Below are positions 25,717-34,726 of a DNA stretch of 64,000 bases, piece after piece (position 1 is the first letter of the stretch; every line of letters begins with the position of its first letter). Position numbers and translations under genes: made by a program. Source of the DNA: Niabella sp. GTDB lineage: Bacteria > Bacteroidota > Bacteroidia > Chitinophagales > Chitinophagaceae. The DNA is taken from assembly GCF_030150205.1 (NCBI RefSeq), contig NZ_JASLGT010000011.1:62001-126000 (forward strand), written 5' to 3'. The notes beneath the pieces were generated by a model. It had not been told where the DNA came from. It searched no databases and saw only the letters and a program-made list of their open reading frames with translations.

Positions 25717-26541
25717 CTAATGATAGTGCTGCAGCAAAATAATGGCTTCCATCGCTTCCCGAACATCGTGTACCCGGAGAATGTTGGCGCCGTTCATCAG
25801 GCCGATCGTATTCAGAACGGTTGTGCCGTTCAGTGCGTCTTCGGCCGTTGTACCCAATGCCCTGTAAATGGTTCCTTTACGGCTTACGCCTAATAATAGG
25901 GGGCAGTTCAGTATGGAAAACTGTTGCAGGTTTTTTAAAAGTGTAAAGTTGTGTACGCTGGTCTTCCCAAAACCAAATCCCGGATCAATAACGATATCCT
26001 TTACACCCACGCTTCTTAACAGTGCCAGCTTCTCTATAAAAAAGTCGAGCACTTCCTGTGTCACATCATCATAATGGGGCTGCTGCTGCATTGTATGAGG
26101 GCGCCCCTGCATATGCATCAGCACATAAGGCACTTTAAGTGCTGCAATTGCCCGAAACATGTCGGGGTCGATGCTTCCGGCACTGATATCGTTTACAATG
26201 GCCGCACCGGCGGCAACGGCTTCTATGGCTACAGTACTGTAAAAGGTGTCGATAGAAAGAATGGCCTCGGGAAATGCCTTGTGCAGCGCCATTACTGCCG
26301 GTATCACAGCCTGAGCCTCTTCCTGTGCCGACAGGGTACTGCTGCCGGGCCGCGTGCTTTGGCCGCCGATATCGAGGATGGTGGCACCGGCATTCAGCAT
26401 TTTTTCTGCTGTATCTAATAAGGAGTTGCTTTCCTGGTGCCGGCTGGGTGCATAAAAAGAATCCCGGGTCATATTTAAAATGCCCATTACAACTGGCTTT
26501 TGAAGCGAAAGCAACTTTCCCCGGCAATTAAGCGTAAACAT
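25717..26541 (-). CDS. folP: Dihydropteroate synthase
   Basis: 274 residues from ATG 26541, which gives the usual N-terminus (MFTLNCRGKLLSLQKPVVMG); the frame is open to 26604, but a -7-like element (TATCTTTA, minus strand, 26568-26575) lies in that part. Folate pathway enzyme that joins pterin diphosphate and p-aminobenzoate, the sulfonamide target. Visible motifs: MGILNMTRDSF, ILDIGGQSTRPGS, SIDTFYSTVA, IVNDISAG, VLMHMQGRP, VIDPGFGFGKT and LLGVSRKG. In the first motif Arg stands where most family members have Pro (NxTPDSF). Confidence 0.94.
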   Translation of the reverse strand: MFTLNCRGKLLSLQKPVVMGILNMTRDSFYAPSRHQESNSLLDTAEKMLNAGATILDIGGQSTRPGSSTLSAQEEAQAVIPAVMALHKAFPEAILSIDTFYSTVAIEAVAAGAAIVNDISAGSIDPDMFRAIAALKVPYVLMHMQGRPHTMQQQPHYDDVTQEVLDFFIEKLALLRSVGVKDIVIDPGFGFGKTSVHNFTLLKNLQQFSILNCPLLLGVSRKGTIYRALGTTAEDALNGTTVLNTIGLMNGANILRVHDVREAMEAIILLQHYH

Positions 26542-26638
26542 CCCGATTTGTTTGTTATTTTTGAGCGTAAAGATAAGATCTTGTTTTTGGTTTGAAGCCG
26601 GCACTGCCGGACGATTTAAAGTTTGAGGAAATACGGTT

Positions 26639-27202
26639 ATGAATAAAACAAATACACAATACGAAAAGGTGATCAGCGAATGTAGGAATGTGTTTTTAAA
26701 GAAAAATAAGGACTACGGAACGGCCTGGAGGGTGCTCCGGACTATTTCTATTGTAGACCAGATCTATATCAAAGCCCAGCGTATCCGTACCATACAGGAC
26801 CTGAAACAACAAAAAGTAGCCGATGATATTGCCGGTGAATTTAAGGGCATTATCAATTATGGGGTGATTGGGTTGATACAACTGGAACTGCCAAAAGATG
26901 CTCCGGCAGATCTGGCGGAAGAAACTGTACGGGCATATTATGAACAATATACCGGCGCAGCCAAAAAGCTGATGCAGGATAAAAATCACGACTATGGCGA
27001 GGCCTGGCGGAGTATGAGCCAGGAAAGTTTCGTAGATCTGATCCTGATGAAATTGCAGCGCATCCGGCAGATCCTCGATAATGATCATAAAACCCTGATC
27101 AGTGAGGGAATTGATGCAAACTATAATGATATTATTAACTATGCTGTTTTTGCATTGATCTTGCAGGATGAAGCAAACAGCAACAAACAGGAAACGGCAT
27201 GA
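26639..27202 (+). CDS. DUF1599 protein with internal duplication
   Basis: 187 residues, all-helical. Two similar halves can be aligned by eye: KKNKDYGTAWRVLRTISIVD with IKAQRIR in the first, and QDKNHDYGEAWRSMSQESFV with MKLQRIRQI in the second, each followed by GIINYGVIGLI or DIINYAVFALI. This matches DUF1599, which has been proposed to act on nucleotides; no function is proven. The stop overlaps the next start (ATGA), so it is translationally coupled to the DoxX gene. Confidence 0.85.
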   Translation: MNKTNTQYEKVISECRNVFLKKNKDYGTAWRVLRTISIVDQIYIKAQRIRTIQDLKQQKVADDIAGEFKGIINYGVIGLIQLELPKDAPADLAEETVRAYYEQYTGAAKKLMQDKNHDYGEAWRSMSQESFVDLILMKLQRIRQILDNDHKTLISEGIDANYNDIINYAVFALILQDEANSNKQETA

Positions 27203-28332
27203 AGATACTGGTAGCAATTGCCCGGGTCATTGTAGGGGTTCTGTTCATTTTTTCGGGCCTTATTAAAGCCAATGATCCGATCGGGTTGAGTTATAAAATG
27301 CAGGAGTTTTTTGAGCTCTGGAAAATGAGCTCGTTAAATGGCATCACCCTTACCTTATCGGTTCTCATGATCGCTTTTGAGATCATTGCAGGAGCAGCAT
27401 TACTGCTTGGATGGAAAAAGAAATGGATCGCCTGGTTATTGCTGCTGCTGATTGTATTTTTTACATTCCTGACCGGCTATGCATACCTGTCTGGCAAGTT
27501 TAGCAATTGCGGTTGCTTTGGTGACTGTATACCCATTACTTCAAAAACCTCGTTTATCAAGGACCTGGTATTGCTGGTGCTGATCCTTTTCCTTTTTGTA
27601 AATCTCCGGTATATCCGTCCTGTTTTTTCGGGAAAGACAACCGCTTTATTAATGATCCTGGTTACCGTGTTTTCCTTTGCAGGGCAGTGGTATACACTGA
27701 AGTACCTACCAGTGCTGGATTGCCTGCCCTTTAAGAAAGGAAGCTTCATTCCCGGCAAACTGAAAATACCCGCTAATGCTGTTCCTGACAGTACGGAGAT
27801 CATGTTTGTATATGAAAAAGACGGTAAAAAGATCGAATTCAACGCGGAACAATTCCCGGCCGATTTTAACGACAGTACCTATAAGTTTATTAACCGTTAT
27901 GATAAACTGATCAAAGCCGGTTCCAACAATATTCCGGAAATCCGTGGTTTTGATTTTGTAGATGCCGCTGGAAATAATGTTACTCAACAACTCCTGGATG
28001 CAGGTAATATCCTGCTATTATTTAATGAAGATCTGTCGCATCCGGTAAATGACTGGAAGGGCAGGTTTGAGCCCATTTATCAAAAGGCCCGTGAGCTGGG
28101 AATACCGGTATATATAATCAGCAGTACGGCTATACCGGTAAAACAAGCCATTGCCGGCACTTCGTTTAAAGACCTGGAGGTATTGGCAGGCGACCGGGTA
28201 ATGATCCGCATGGCGGCAAGGACCAATCCCACTTTATACCTGTTGAAAAAGGGAACGGTTGCCGGAAAATGGAGCTATAAGAATTTTGGGGAAGCCTTAA
28301 AAGAACTGGAAACAATAAAGACAGCGCATTAA
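27199..28332 (+). CDS. BT_3928-like DoxX-family membrane protein with soluble C-terminal domain
   Basis: 377 residues. The first 150 residues contain four to five helices of the DoxX/MauE type (VAIARVIVGVLFIFSGLIKA, PIGLSYKMQEFFE, YLSGKFSNCGCFGDCIPI). The cysteines in NCGCFGDC are typical of the MauE branch. The C-terminal 200 residues are outside the membrane and look like a thioredoxin-fold domain without CxxC (ILLLFNEDLSHPVNDW, IPVYIISSTA, NPTLYLLKKGTV). Coupled by a 4-base overlap to DUF1599. A redox or respiration-related role is inferred from the fold only. Confidence 0.85.
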   Translation: MKILVAIARVIVGVLFIFSGLIKANDPIGLSYKMQEFFELWKMSSLNGITLTLSVLMIAFEIIAGAALLLGWKKKWIAWLLLLLIVFFTFLTGYAYLSGKFSNCGCFGDCIPITSKTSFIKDLVLLVLILFLFVNLRYIRPVFSGKTTALLMILVTVFSFAGQWYTLKYLPVLDCLPFKKGSFIPGKLKIPANAVPDSTEIMFVYEKDGKKIEFNAEQFPADFNDSTYKFINRYDKLIKAGSNNIPEIRGFDFVDAAGNNVTQQLLDAGNILLLFNEDLSHPVNDWKGRFEPIYQKARELGIPVYIISSTAIPVKQAIAGTSFKDLEVLAGDRVMIRMAARTNPTLYLLKKGTVAGKWSYKNFGEALKELETIKTAH

Positions 28333-28380
28333 TATTTTGGCAATCACAACAACCACTCATCAAGTAGGCAGTTCCCTTTT

Positions 28381-29427
28381 ATGTTAGGATACATTTTCAG
28401 AAAAGCGATATATGGCATACTGGTGATGGCCGGGGTAGTGCTGCTGGTGTTTTTTCTATTCCAGGGTTTTGGTGATCCTTCGCGGTTGGTAATGGGACAG
28501 AGCGGTGATCAGAAAACGCAGGAGAATATCCGCAGGGAGCTGTACCTCGATCAGCCCAAATGGAAACAATTCCTGTTATATGTAAATGACGTATCACCAC
28601 TGGCAATACATAGCCGGGAGGAGATCGCTTCAAAGAAATTAAAAGGTTTCTTTGTTGGCGGTGAAACAAAGCTGGCGTTAAAAGTACCCTACCTGCGCCG
28701 GTCTTATCAAACAAAAAGAGCCGTAACGGGGGTGCTTATGGAAGCCCTTCCCGGAACACTCATGCTGACGCTGGCTGCAATGGCGCTGGCGGTTGTTATT
28801 GGAATTCCTTTGGGAGTAGTAGCGGCTGTCCGGCAGAACTCCTGGCTGGATACCGGGGCTATTTTTTCAAGCATTGTAGGTATTTCGGCCCCGTCCTTTT
28901 TTATGGGGATCATTATTGCCTATGTTTTTGGGTTTGTATTTACAAAATATACCGGGTTACATATTACAGGCAACTGGTTTGATATTGACCCGGTAACAGG
29001 GCAGCGGGTACTTACTCTAAAGAACCTGATCCTTCCTGCTATCACACTGGGAATACGCCCGCTGGCCATCATTACCCAGCTCACCAGAAGTGCAATGCTG
29101 GATGTGCTGGACCAGGATTATATCCGTACCGCGTATGCCAAAGGATTGCATAAGCGAACGGTAATATGGAAGCACGGATTGAAAAATGCATTGAACCCGG
29201 TCATTACAGCGGTTACAGGCTGGTTTGCGGAGTTATTGGCCGGTGCTTTTTTTGTGGAGTACATTTTTGGCTGGCAGGGAATTGGAAAAGTAACCGTGGA
29301 TGCGCTGGAAAAGCTGGATTACCCGGTGGTAATGGGCTCCGTACTGATTTCGGCAGCCTTCTTTGTGATCATGAACATCGTTGCAGATGTGTTGTACGGG
29401 GTATTTGATCCAAGGGTCAGGATCTGA
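28381..29427 (+). CDS. ABC transporter permease, peptide/nickel (DppB) type
   Basis: 348 residues with six or more helices. The N-terminus (LGYIFRKAIYGILVMAGVVL) and the EAA-type cytoplasmic loop (DYIRTAYAKGLHKRTVIWKHGLKNA) are characteristic of BPD-type permeases, DppB/OppB subfamily. An extra loop of about 60 residues after the first helix (SPLAIHSREEIASKKLKGFF) is seen in Bacteroidota versions. No second permease, ATPase or binding protein is nearby, so partners are coded elsewhere. Substrate unknown, most likely peptides. Confidence 0.9.
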   Translation: MLGYIFRKAIYGILVMAGVVLLVFFLFQGFGDPSRLVMGQSGDQKTQENIRRELYLDQPKWKQFLLYVNDVSPLAIHSREEIASKKLKGFFVGGETKLALKVPYLRRSYQTKRAVTGVLMEALPGTLMLTLAAMALAVVIGIPLGVVAAVRQNSWLDTGAIFSSIVGISAPSFFMGIIIAYVFGFVFTKYTGLHITGNWFDIDPVTGQRVLTLKNLILPAITLGIRPLAIITQLTRSAMLDVLDQDYIRTAYAKGLHKRTVIWKHGLKNALNPVITAVTGWFAELLAGAFFVEYIFGWQGIGKVTVDALEKLDYPVVMGSVLISAAFFVIMNIVADVLYGVFDPRVRI

Positions 29428-29471
29428 GGATGAAAAGATGAATGGATTAATGATGCTATTTAAAATCTAAC

Positions 29472-30518
29472 ATGAAACAAAACGGTTTATTATTGCTTGT
29501 GATGATCCTGCTTTGCGGAGTGGTTGCAGCGCAGGAAGATACTTCGAAAGCCGCGCTCCGGAAAAAGTATGAGGATTCTGATATACATAAGGAGCTAAAG
29601 AAAAAAATGACCACGGATCGCAGTTACCCGGATAGCATCATATTAGCACCGTTGCATTTTATCAATACGACCATTACATTGGATACACCTGCCGTATTCT
29701 TTGAACGTTTTTCCATGGAGGTGCATATCAGTACCCCTATACCGGATGATTACCGTTTTTATATTTCTCCATTCAACGGAACACTTAACGGTATGCAGTT
29801 TTACGGGGGAATACAGACGGCATCCGACGGGAAGCCGGTAGATGGTGGCAGCAGTCAGGGCATTGGGCGGGGGGGCATTTTCTCGCGGTGGATGGAACGG
29901 AATAAAAATGCATTAAAAACAGACGGCTACTATGCCAGCAGCGATGCCGAAGGCGATTTTATCAGCGTACGCAATAAGGTGAAATGGGACAAAGGAAATT
30001 ACCGCCTTACGTTGTATAAGTCGGGTTATGTGCCCGGAAAACCGGTGCCCGATTCGTTTGTATCAAAAGCGCTCTTTTTCTCCTGGGGCGAGTATGAACA
30101 TAGTTGGGTAACGATGGAAGTAGAAGATCTGGACCGGCAGGACACATTCGTTATCGGTGCGCTTGCTTTTCCCGGGAAAAAGCTGCGGTTTGGCCGCTGG
30201 GAAGGCATTTTCCTGGAGCAATACGGAACGGTCATCAATTTTGGGTCATCCAGGCCCGCTATCGGTGGAAAGATCACCAACTATAAAGATCTGCCGGTGG
30301 TGCGTTTGAGTATCGGCAACATAAAATTGAACGGAAAGCCGATTCATCCGCTGAAGGTGCAAACCTATCATAATCGTACGCATCACCCCGAACAATCAAA
30401 AATACCCATGCGGCTGCCCCTGTTGTCCAAATCATCTTATAATGCCCAAACCGGGGTGATTGAATATGAGGTAGGCGCCTTTCAAAGCTGGCAAACGCCA
30501 TCCACCCCCGATCTTTAG
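29472..30518 (+). CDS. Secreted protein of unknown function
   Basis: 348 residues. Clear signal peptide with cleavage after VVAAQ. The mature protein starts with a charged helix (KAALRKKYEDSDIHKELKKK), then is mainly beta, with many aromatic residues (YRFYISPFNG, YRLTLYKSGYVPGKPV, FSWGEYEHSWVTMEVEDLD, RFGRWEGIFLEQYGTVINFG). I do not recognise a family. The design suggests a carbohydrate-binding or DUF3472-like beta-sandwich protein, but that is a guess. It starts 44 bases after the ABC permease gene. Confidence 0.75.
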   Translation: MKQNGLLLLVMILLCGVVAAQEDTSKAALRKKYEDSDIHKELKKKMTTDRSYPDSIILAPLHFINTTITLDTPAVFFERFSMEVHISTPIPDDYRFYISPFNGTLNGMQFYGGIQTASDGKPVDGGSSQGIGRGGIFSRWMERNKNALKTDGYYASSDAEGDFISVRNKVKWDKGNYRLTLYKSGYVPGKPVPDSFVSKALFFSWGEYEHSWVTMEVEDLDRQDTFVIGALAFPGKKLRFGRWEGIFLEQYGTVINFGSSRPAIGGKITNYKDLPVVRLSIGNIKLNGKPIHPLKVQTYHNRTHHPEQSKIPMRLPLLSKSSYNAQTGVIEYEVGAFQSWQTPSTPDL

Positions 30519-30571
30519 GATTTGCAATTGGCTATTTAATAGTTGAAATTTGGGATTTGGTTCTTGCGGCC

Positions 30572-30853
30572 TTATTTAACAATGATCTCTTTGATCACCC
30601 GTTGTCCAAGGGCCTCGTTTACCCGTTGTATGATCTTTTCGCGCTGGTAGATCAATTCGTTTTTAAGCGGAGCAACCGTTGTGGAAATGATTAATTTATC
30701 GCCAATGATCTGTAGTTTATCGGTATACCGGGCTACCGTTTTGCCCATGATCTCTTCCCAAACCCCGTCGATGCGCAGGGCTTGTATATCGCCTTTGATA
30801 CGGCTTTTATTCAAAAATTCATTCAGCGCTTCTCCTAAAGAATATTGTGCCAC
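30572..30853 (-). CDS. DUF721 / DciA-type protein
   Basis: 93 residues. The order GEALNEFL, DGVWEEIMGKTVARYT, KLIISTTVAPLKNELIYQRE and the VIKEIIVK ending fits DUF721, the family that includes DciA, a loader or partner of the replicative helicase DnaB. It lies on the same strand downstream of recF, which agrees with a DNA replication or repair setting, though a membrane protein gene lies between them. Confidence 0.85.
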   Translation of the reverse strand: MAQYSLGEALNEFLNKSRIKGDIQALRIDGVWEEIMGKTVARYTDKLQIIGDKLIISTTVAPLKNELIYQREKIIQRVNEALGQRVIKEIIVK

Positions 30854-31109
30854 GGTTCAACTGTTTCTGCAAAGGTAACTTATTAAAGGAAGGATACAAA
30901 TACGGCTCGGTTAGGTCATTCCGGAAGATGCTTTACGGATGTAGTGGGGTTTTTACTTTTTCAGCAGTTAAAATTTTACCGCTAAGTGCAGGAAACGCTA
31001 TTAGAATTGGATGAATCATAGCCGAAAACGCTTTACAGACTTTGCGAAAAAACCTTTGGTTCATTGTGGTTAAATTTTATAACAATACGGGTCGAAAGTA
31101 TATACCGTT

Positions 31110-32228
31110 TTATAGCCGGATAAATATTTTTCTTTTATACAGAACATATCCCGCCAGCCAGCAACAAAGCATAAAACTTACAGACCATAACAGCGAGGGA
31201 ACAGGACCGGTTCCAAGCTGCCCCCAGGTAGCAGTATAAAGCGCTTTAAAAAGCGACTGCCGGTCTGCCGTATAATAGCTGGACAGCAGGATGGGGATCA
31301 CTTCACTAAACAAGTAAATAAACAGCGCATTTTTACCAAAGACCTCAAAGAAATGAACGCCCAGGCGTTTGCCTTTGAAATCGATGAAATACAGTATGAC
31401 GGTCAGGATCAGGCAATCAAGGCCGGTTGTAACGCATACAAAACTGCTGGTCCAGAGTTTTTTATTAATGGGGAAAACAAGGTTCCACAGATATCCCGCT
31501 GATAAAAGCAGGAATCCGGCAATGGCCAGCAATGCCAGCATTTCATAACTCCGCGGATTCTTTTTAATATGGGCACCGGCAAGATAACCGATCAACACAT
31601 TTACAATGGCCGGCAGGGTACTAAGCAAACCCTCGGGATCAAATGCGTTTTCCGGTCCTTTTTTATACAGGTGGGATGGGGTTAGTGTAAGAATATCCAG
31701 CCTGGTAGTTGCAGCCCCGTTGAGGGTATAGTCGCCAAAAAATGCAGACAACAGCCAGTAGCCCAGCAACAGGCCGGCCGCCATAAAAAGGATCGTTTTA
31801 CGGGAGGAAAAATAAATGATCAGTGCGCCGATCCCATAGCATAGGGCAATACGTTGCAGTACACCAAAAATGCGGGTTTGGCTAATAGGAAAAGGCGTAA
31901 TATGATTTTGCGGATCTATTTTTACAAACGGTAGCCAGTACATCAGGTAACCGATCAAAAATAGCAGCAGCGTTCGTTTAAGTATTTTAATAATCACCGT
32001 TTGGCGGGCTTGCTGCTCCCATTTTGATGTTGAAAAACTGATGGCATTGCCCACCGCAAATAGAAAAGAAGGGAATACAAGATCGGTTAATGTAAATCCG
32101 TTCCACTGTGCATGCCGCAATTCCTGGAAAGGGTTGGGCCCACCGGTGTTCACAATAATCATAAAACAGATGGTAAGGCCCCGGAAAACATCAAGGGCAA
32201 GAAAACGCGCCGGCGTAGATTGGTTCAT
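31110..32228 (-). CDS. HGSNAT-like membrane acyltransferase (COG4299/DUF5009 type)
   Basis: 372 residues, about ten helices. The N-terminal RFLALDVFRGLTICFMIIVN and FTLTDLVFPSFLFAVGNAIS are signatures of the family that includes human heparan-alpha-glucosaminide N-acetyltransferase. Bacterial members are thought to acylate sugars across the membrane; the acceptor here is unknown. NPEGLLSTLPAIVNVLIGYLAG-like segment (DPEGLLSTLPAIVNVLIG) is also typical. It starts 65 bases after the recF stop and may be read from the same transcript. Confidence 0.88.
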   Translation of the reverse strand: MNQSTPARFLALDVFRGLTICFMIIVNTGGPNPFQELRHAQWNGFTLTDLVFPSFLFAVGNAISFSTSKWEQQARQTVIIKILKRTLLLFLIGYLMYWLPFVKIDPQNHITPFPISQTRIFGVLQRIALCYGIGALIIYFSSRKTILFMAAGLLLGYWLLSAFFGDYTLNGAATTRLDILTLTPSHLYKKGPENAFDPEGLLSTLPAIVNVLIGYLAGAHIKKNPRSYEMLALLAIAGFLLLSAGYLWNLVFPINKKLWTSSFVCVTTGLDCLILTVILYFIDFKGKRLGVHFFEVFGKNALFIYLFSEVIPILLSSYYTADRQSLFKALYTATWGQLGTGPVPSLLWSVSFMLCCWLAGYVLYKRKIFIRL

Positions 32229-32293
32229 ACAAAAACGGGTTGATGGAAAACTGATAATGCTTTAAAATTAATGCGAAATGAAATGTGCACCAA

Positions 32294-33379
32294 CTAAAGT
32301 TCTACCAGGTGTACATCCACACCAATGGCCTGCATATGTTGCAGTACCCGTTCTTTATTCGTATCGGTAATAAATACCTGGCCATCCTTTTCTGTGCATA
32401 CCTGGGCCAGCAGGCTGCTGATGCGGTCCTCATCCAGTTTTTCAAAAACATCGTCCAGCAGCAGGAGCGGTGTAAATTTTTTTTCTGCAGCCAATACCTC
32501 CAGTTCGGTAAGCTTCAGCGCAAAAAGCAGGCTTTTCCGCTGGCCCTGTGAGGCAATATTTTTAAAGGACTGATTTCCCAGCTGCAGGGTGATATCATCC
32601 CGGTGAATGCCCAGGGTAGTACGTTGCAGCACCAGGTCTTTTTGTCGTGCGGCTTTTAACAGTTCATCAAAACCGGCTTCCAGCAGCCGGCTTTCGTAAA
32701 GGAGGGAGAGGTGTTCCTCCCGTTGCGCAATTTCTGTATACATCCGTTTTACACGGGGCAGGAACGCAACCATAGCGTCGCGTCTTTTATTAAAGATGAA
32801 ATTACCCGCCGGTATCAGTTGTTCGTCCAGAACGGAAAGCAGCGATTCGTCCAGTGATCCGCTTTCGGCGGCGGCTTTCAAAAAACTGTTACGCTGCTGC
32901 AGCAGTTTGTTGTAAAGGATCAGCTGCCGCAGGTATTCCGGATCCAGCTGGGAAAGCAAGGCATCCATAAAGCCCCGGCGCTCTTCACTGCCTCCGGTAA
33001 TGAGCACGGCGTCATCGGGTGCAATGATCACACAGGGGTACCGGCCGATATGCTTTGAAAATTTATCGTAGAGCTCACCATTTACCGAAAATTCCTTTTT
33101 ACCCGTTTCCCGTAGAATGCAGGCCGCAGTTTCTGCTTGACCATTTAGTTCAAAGGCACCATCGATCCGAAATCCGCGGGCAGCCTGCTGCACGTTAACC
33201 GCATCGGTATTGCTGAAATAACTTTTGGTAAAACAGAGGTAATGGATCGCATCCAGGATATTGGTTTTACCAACACCGTTTTTTCCACAAATAGCCACCA
33301 CCTTTTTTGGAAAAAGAAAACTCCGGTTGGTGTAGTTTTTAAACTGGAGCAATGATATGGAATTGAGCTGGAACGACAT
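32294..33379 (-). CDS. recF: DNA replication and repair protein RecF
   Basis: 361 residues. SMC-like ATPase that loads RecA at gaps with RecOR. Walker A GKNGVGKT is at residues 32-39, the RecF signature SxGQxR-type segment reads IASQGQRKSLLFAL near residue 275, and Walker B LLLLDDVFEKLD follows near residue 310. N-terminal LLQFKNYTN is typical. Length is normal. Start ATG 33379. Confidence 0.96.
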   Translation of the reverse strand: MSFQLNSISLLQFKNYTNRSFLFPKKVVAICGKNGVGKTNILDAIHYLCFTKSYFSNTDAVNVQQAARGFRIDGAFELNGQAETAACILRETGKKEFSVNGELYDKFSKHIGRYPCVIIAPDDAVLITGGSEERRGFMDALLSQLDPEYLRQLILYNKLLQQRNSFLKAAAESGSLDESLLSVLDEQLIPAGNFIFNKRRDAMVAFLPRVKRMYTEIAQREEHLSLLYESRLLEAGFDELLKAARQKDLVLQRTTLGIHRDDITLQLGNQSFKNIASQGQRKSLLFALKLTELEVLAAEKKFTPLLLLDDVFEKLDEDRISSLLAQVCTEKDGQVFITDTNKERVLQHMQAIGVDVHLVEL

Positions 33380-33632
33380 GATGCTGGTCTCTGCTGGCTA
33401 AATTACTAATTGTCATTCTATTGGCGGTATAATTTTCAAAAAGCGGGTGTACAAAATCGCAGGGAACTTCAAAATGGCGCCAGGCGGTTGAAAAATGACC
33501 CATGAAGTGGCGCGAAACGGCTGAAAAACAACTTCAGCGCTTCATTGGCCAACGGGGAAAAGGCCGGTGCCTGCTGCACTTCAGGCCGAAACAAAACGCA
33601 GGTTTCTACCGGTTTAAAAAAAGTAGATAAAA

Positions 33633-33650
33633 TGATACCAAGTGGTATCA
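33633..33650. promoter_or_regulatory. Palindrome at the pdhA promoter
   Basis: Perfect 8-bp arms TGATACCA and TGGTATCA separated by AG, 29 bases before the pdhA -7 element and therefore next to or over the expected -33 region. A dimeric regulator of the GntR or LacI kind would fit, but none is coded nearby. The rest of the 326-base gap from 33380 holds no credible gene. Confidence 0.6.
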
Positions 33651-33679
33651 TAAGGGGATAGAAATCAGAAATTTTCCCT

Positions 33680-33687
33680 TACTTTTG
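33680..33687 (+). promoter_or_regulatory. -7 element of pdhA
   Basis: TACTTTTG fits TAnnTTTG. It overlaps the alternative TTG start at 33685, favouring GTG 33706. Confidence 0.6.
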
Positions 33688-33705
33688 CTACTCAAATTTT
33701 TAGCC

Positions 33706-34701
33706 GTGGCAACAAAATTTTCAAAAGAAACCTACCTGTACTGGTATGAATTGATGCAGCTGATTCGCACGTTTGAGCTTACAGCAGAGGAGAAATATAA
33801 AATGGAAGGAAAGATCCGTGGTTTTTTCCATGCCTATGTAGGGCAGGAGGCCATTGCTGCGGGTTGTATGACTGCCACTAAACCGGAAGATATTTTTATC
33901 ACGGCCTATCGTGATCACGGACTGGCCATCGCCAAAGGCGTTTCGCTGGACAGCTGTATGGCTGAATTATATGGCAAGGCCACCGGTTGTGCCAAAGGTA
34001 AGGGCGGCAGTATGCACTTTTTTGGTAAAGAACAGCATTTTTATGGCGGGCATGGTATCGTAGGAGCGCAGATCGGCACTGGTACCGGACTGGCATTTGC
34101 TGAAAATTATAAGGGCACAGACAACGTGGTACTTTGCTTCTTTGGAGATGGTGCTGCCCGTCAGGGAATTTTACACGAGTCCTTTAATCTGGCCATGTTA
34201 TGGAAGTTACCCGTAATTTATATTTGTGAAAATAACAATTATGCGATGGGTACTTCTGTGGAACGTACTTCTAATATTCACGATATTTACAAGCTGGGAT
34301 CGGCTTATGAAATGCCATCTGAAGTGGTAGACGGAATGAATCCCGAAACCGTTCACGATGCCGTGGCTAAAGCCGTTAAGCGGGCACGGGAAAAAGGCGG
34401 ACCTACCTTACTGGAAATTAAAACTTACCGTTATAAAGGACACTCTATCAGTGATCCGCAAAAATACCGCACCAAGGATGAAGTAGACGAATACAAATCC
34501 AAGGATCCGATCAACCTGCTGCGGAAAAATATCCTGGATGGCAAAGTGGCTACCGAAGCACAGGTAAAAGAGATCGATACGCGTTGCGATGAAGTAGTGG
34601 CGGCTTCTGTGGTATTCGCCGAAGAAAGTCCGTTCCCTTCAGATGACGAGGTACTGAAGGATGTATACATGGACCAGAACTATCCATTCATTGTAGATTA
34701 A
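33706..34701 (+). CDS. pdhA: Pyruvate dehydrogenase E1 component, alpha subunit
   Basis: 331 residues from GTG 33706. Thiamine-diphosphate enzyme that decarboxylates pyruvate, feeding acetyl groups to the lipoyl E2 subunit. The TPP motif runs from GDGAARQG to NNNYAMGT. YRDHGLAIAKG, KGGSMHFF and RYKGHSISDP with the phosphorylation-loop-like KYRTKDEVDEY are all typical E1-alpha segments. The beta subunit and E2/E3 are not in this window, which is common in Bacteroidota. A regulatory palindrome lies at its promoter. Confidence 0.95.
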   Translation: MATKFSKETYLYWYELMQLIRTFELTAEEKYKMEGKIRGFFHAYVGQEAIAAGCMTATKPEDIFITAYRDHGLAIAKGVSLDSCMAELYGKATGCAKGKGGSMHFFGKEQHFYGGHGIVGAQIGTGTGLAFAENYKGTDNVVLCFFGDGAARQGILHESFNLAMLWKLPVIYICENNNYAMGTSVERTSNIHDIYKLGSAYEMPSEVVDGMNPETVHDAVAKAVKRAREKGGPTLLEIKTYRYKGHSISDPQKYRTKDEVDEYKSKDPINLLRKNILDGKVATEAQVKEIDTRCDEVVAASVVFAEESPFPSDDEVLKDVYMDQNYPFIVD

Positions 34702-34726
34702 AACTAACTAAATAATATATATCAAA

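Noticed and set aside
33469..33651. 60-codon minus-strand frame in the recF-pdhA gap
   Set aside because: Overlaps the pdhA palindrome and shows no protein features; low-complexity composition.
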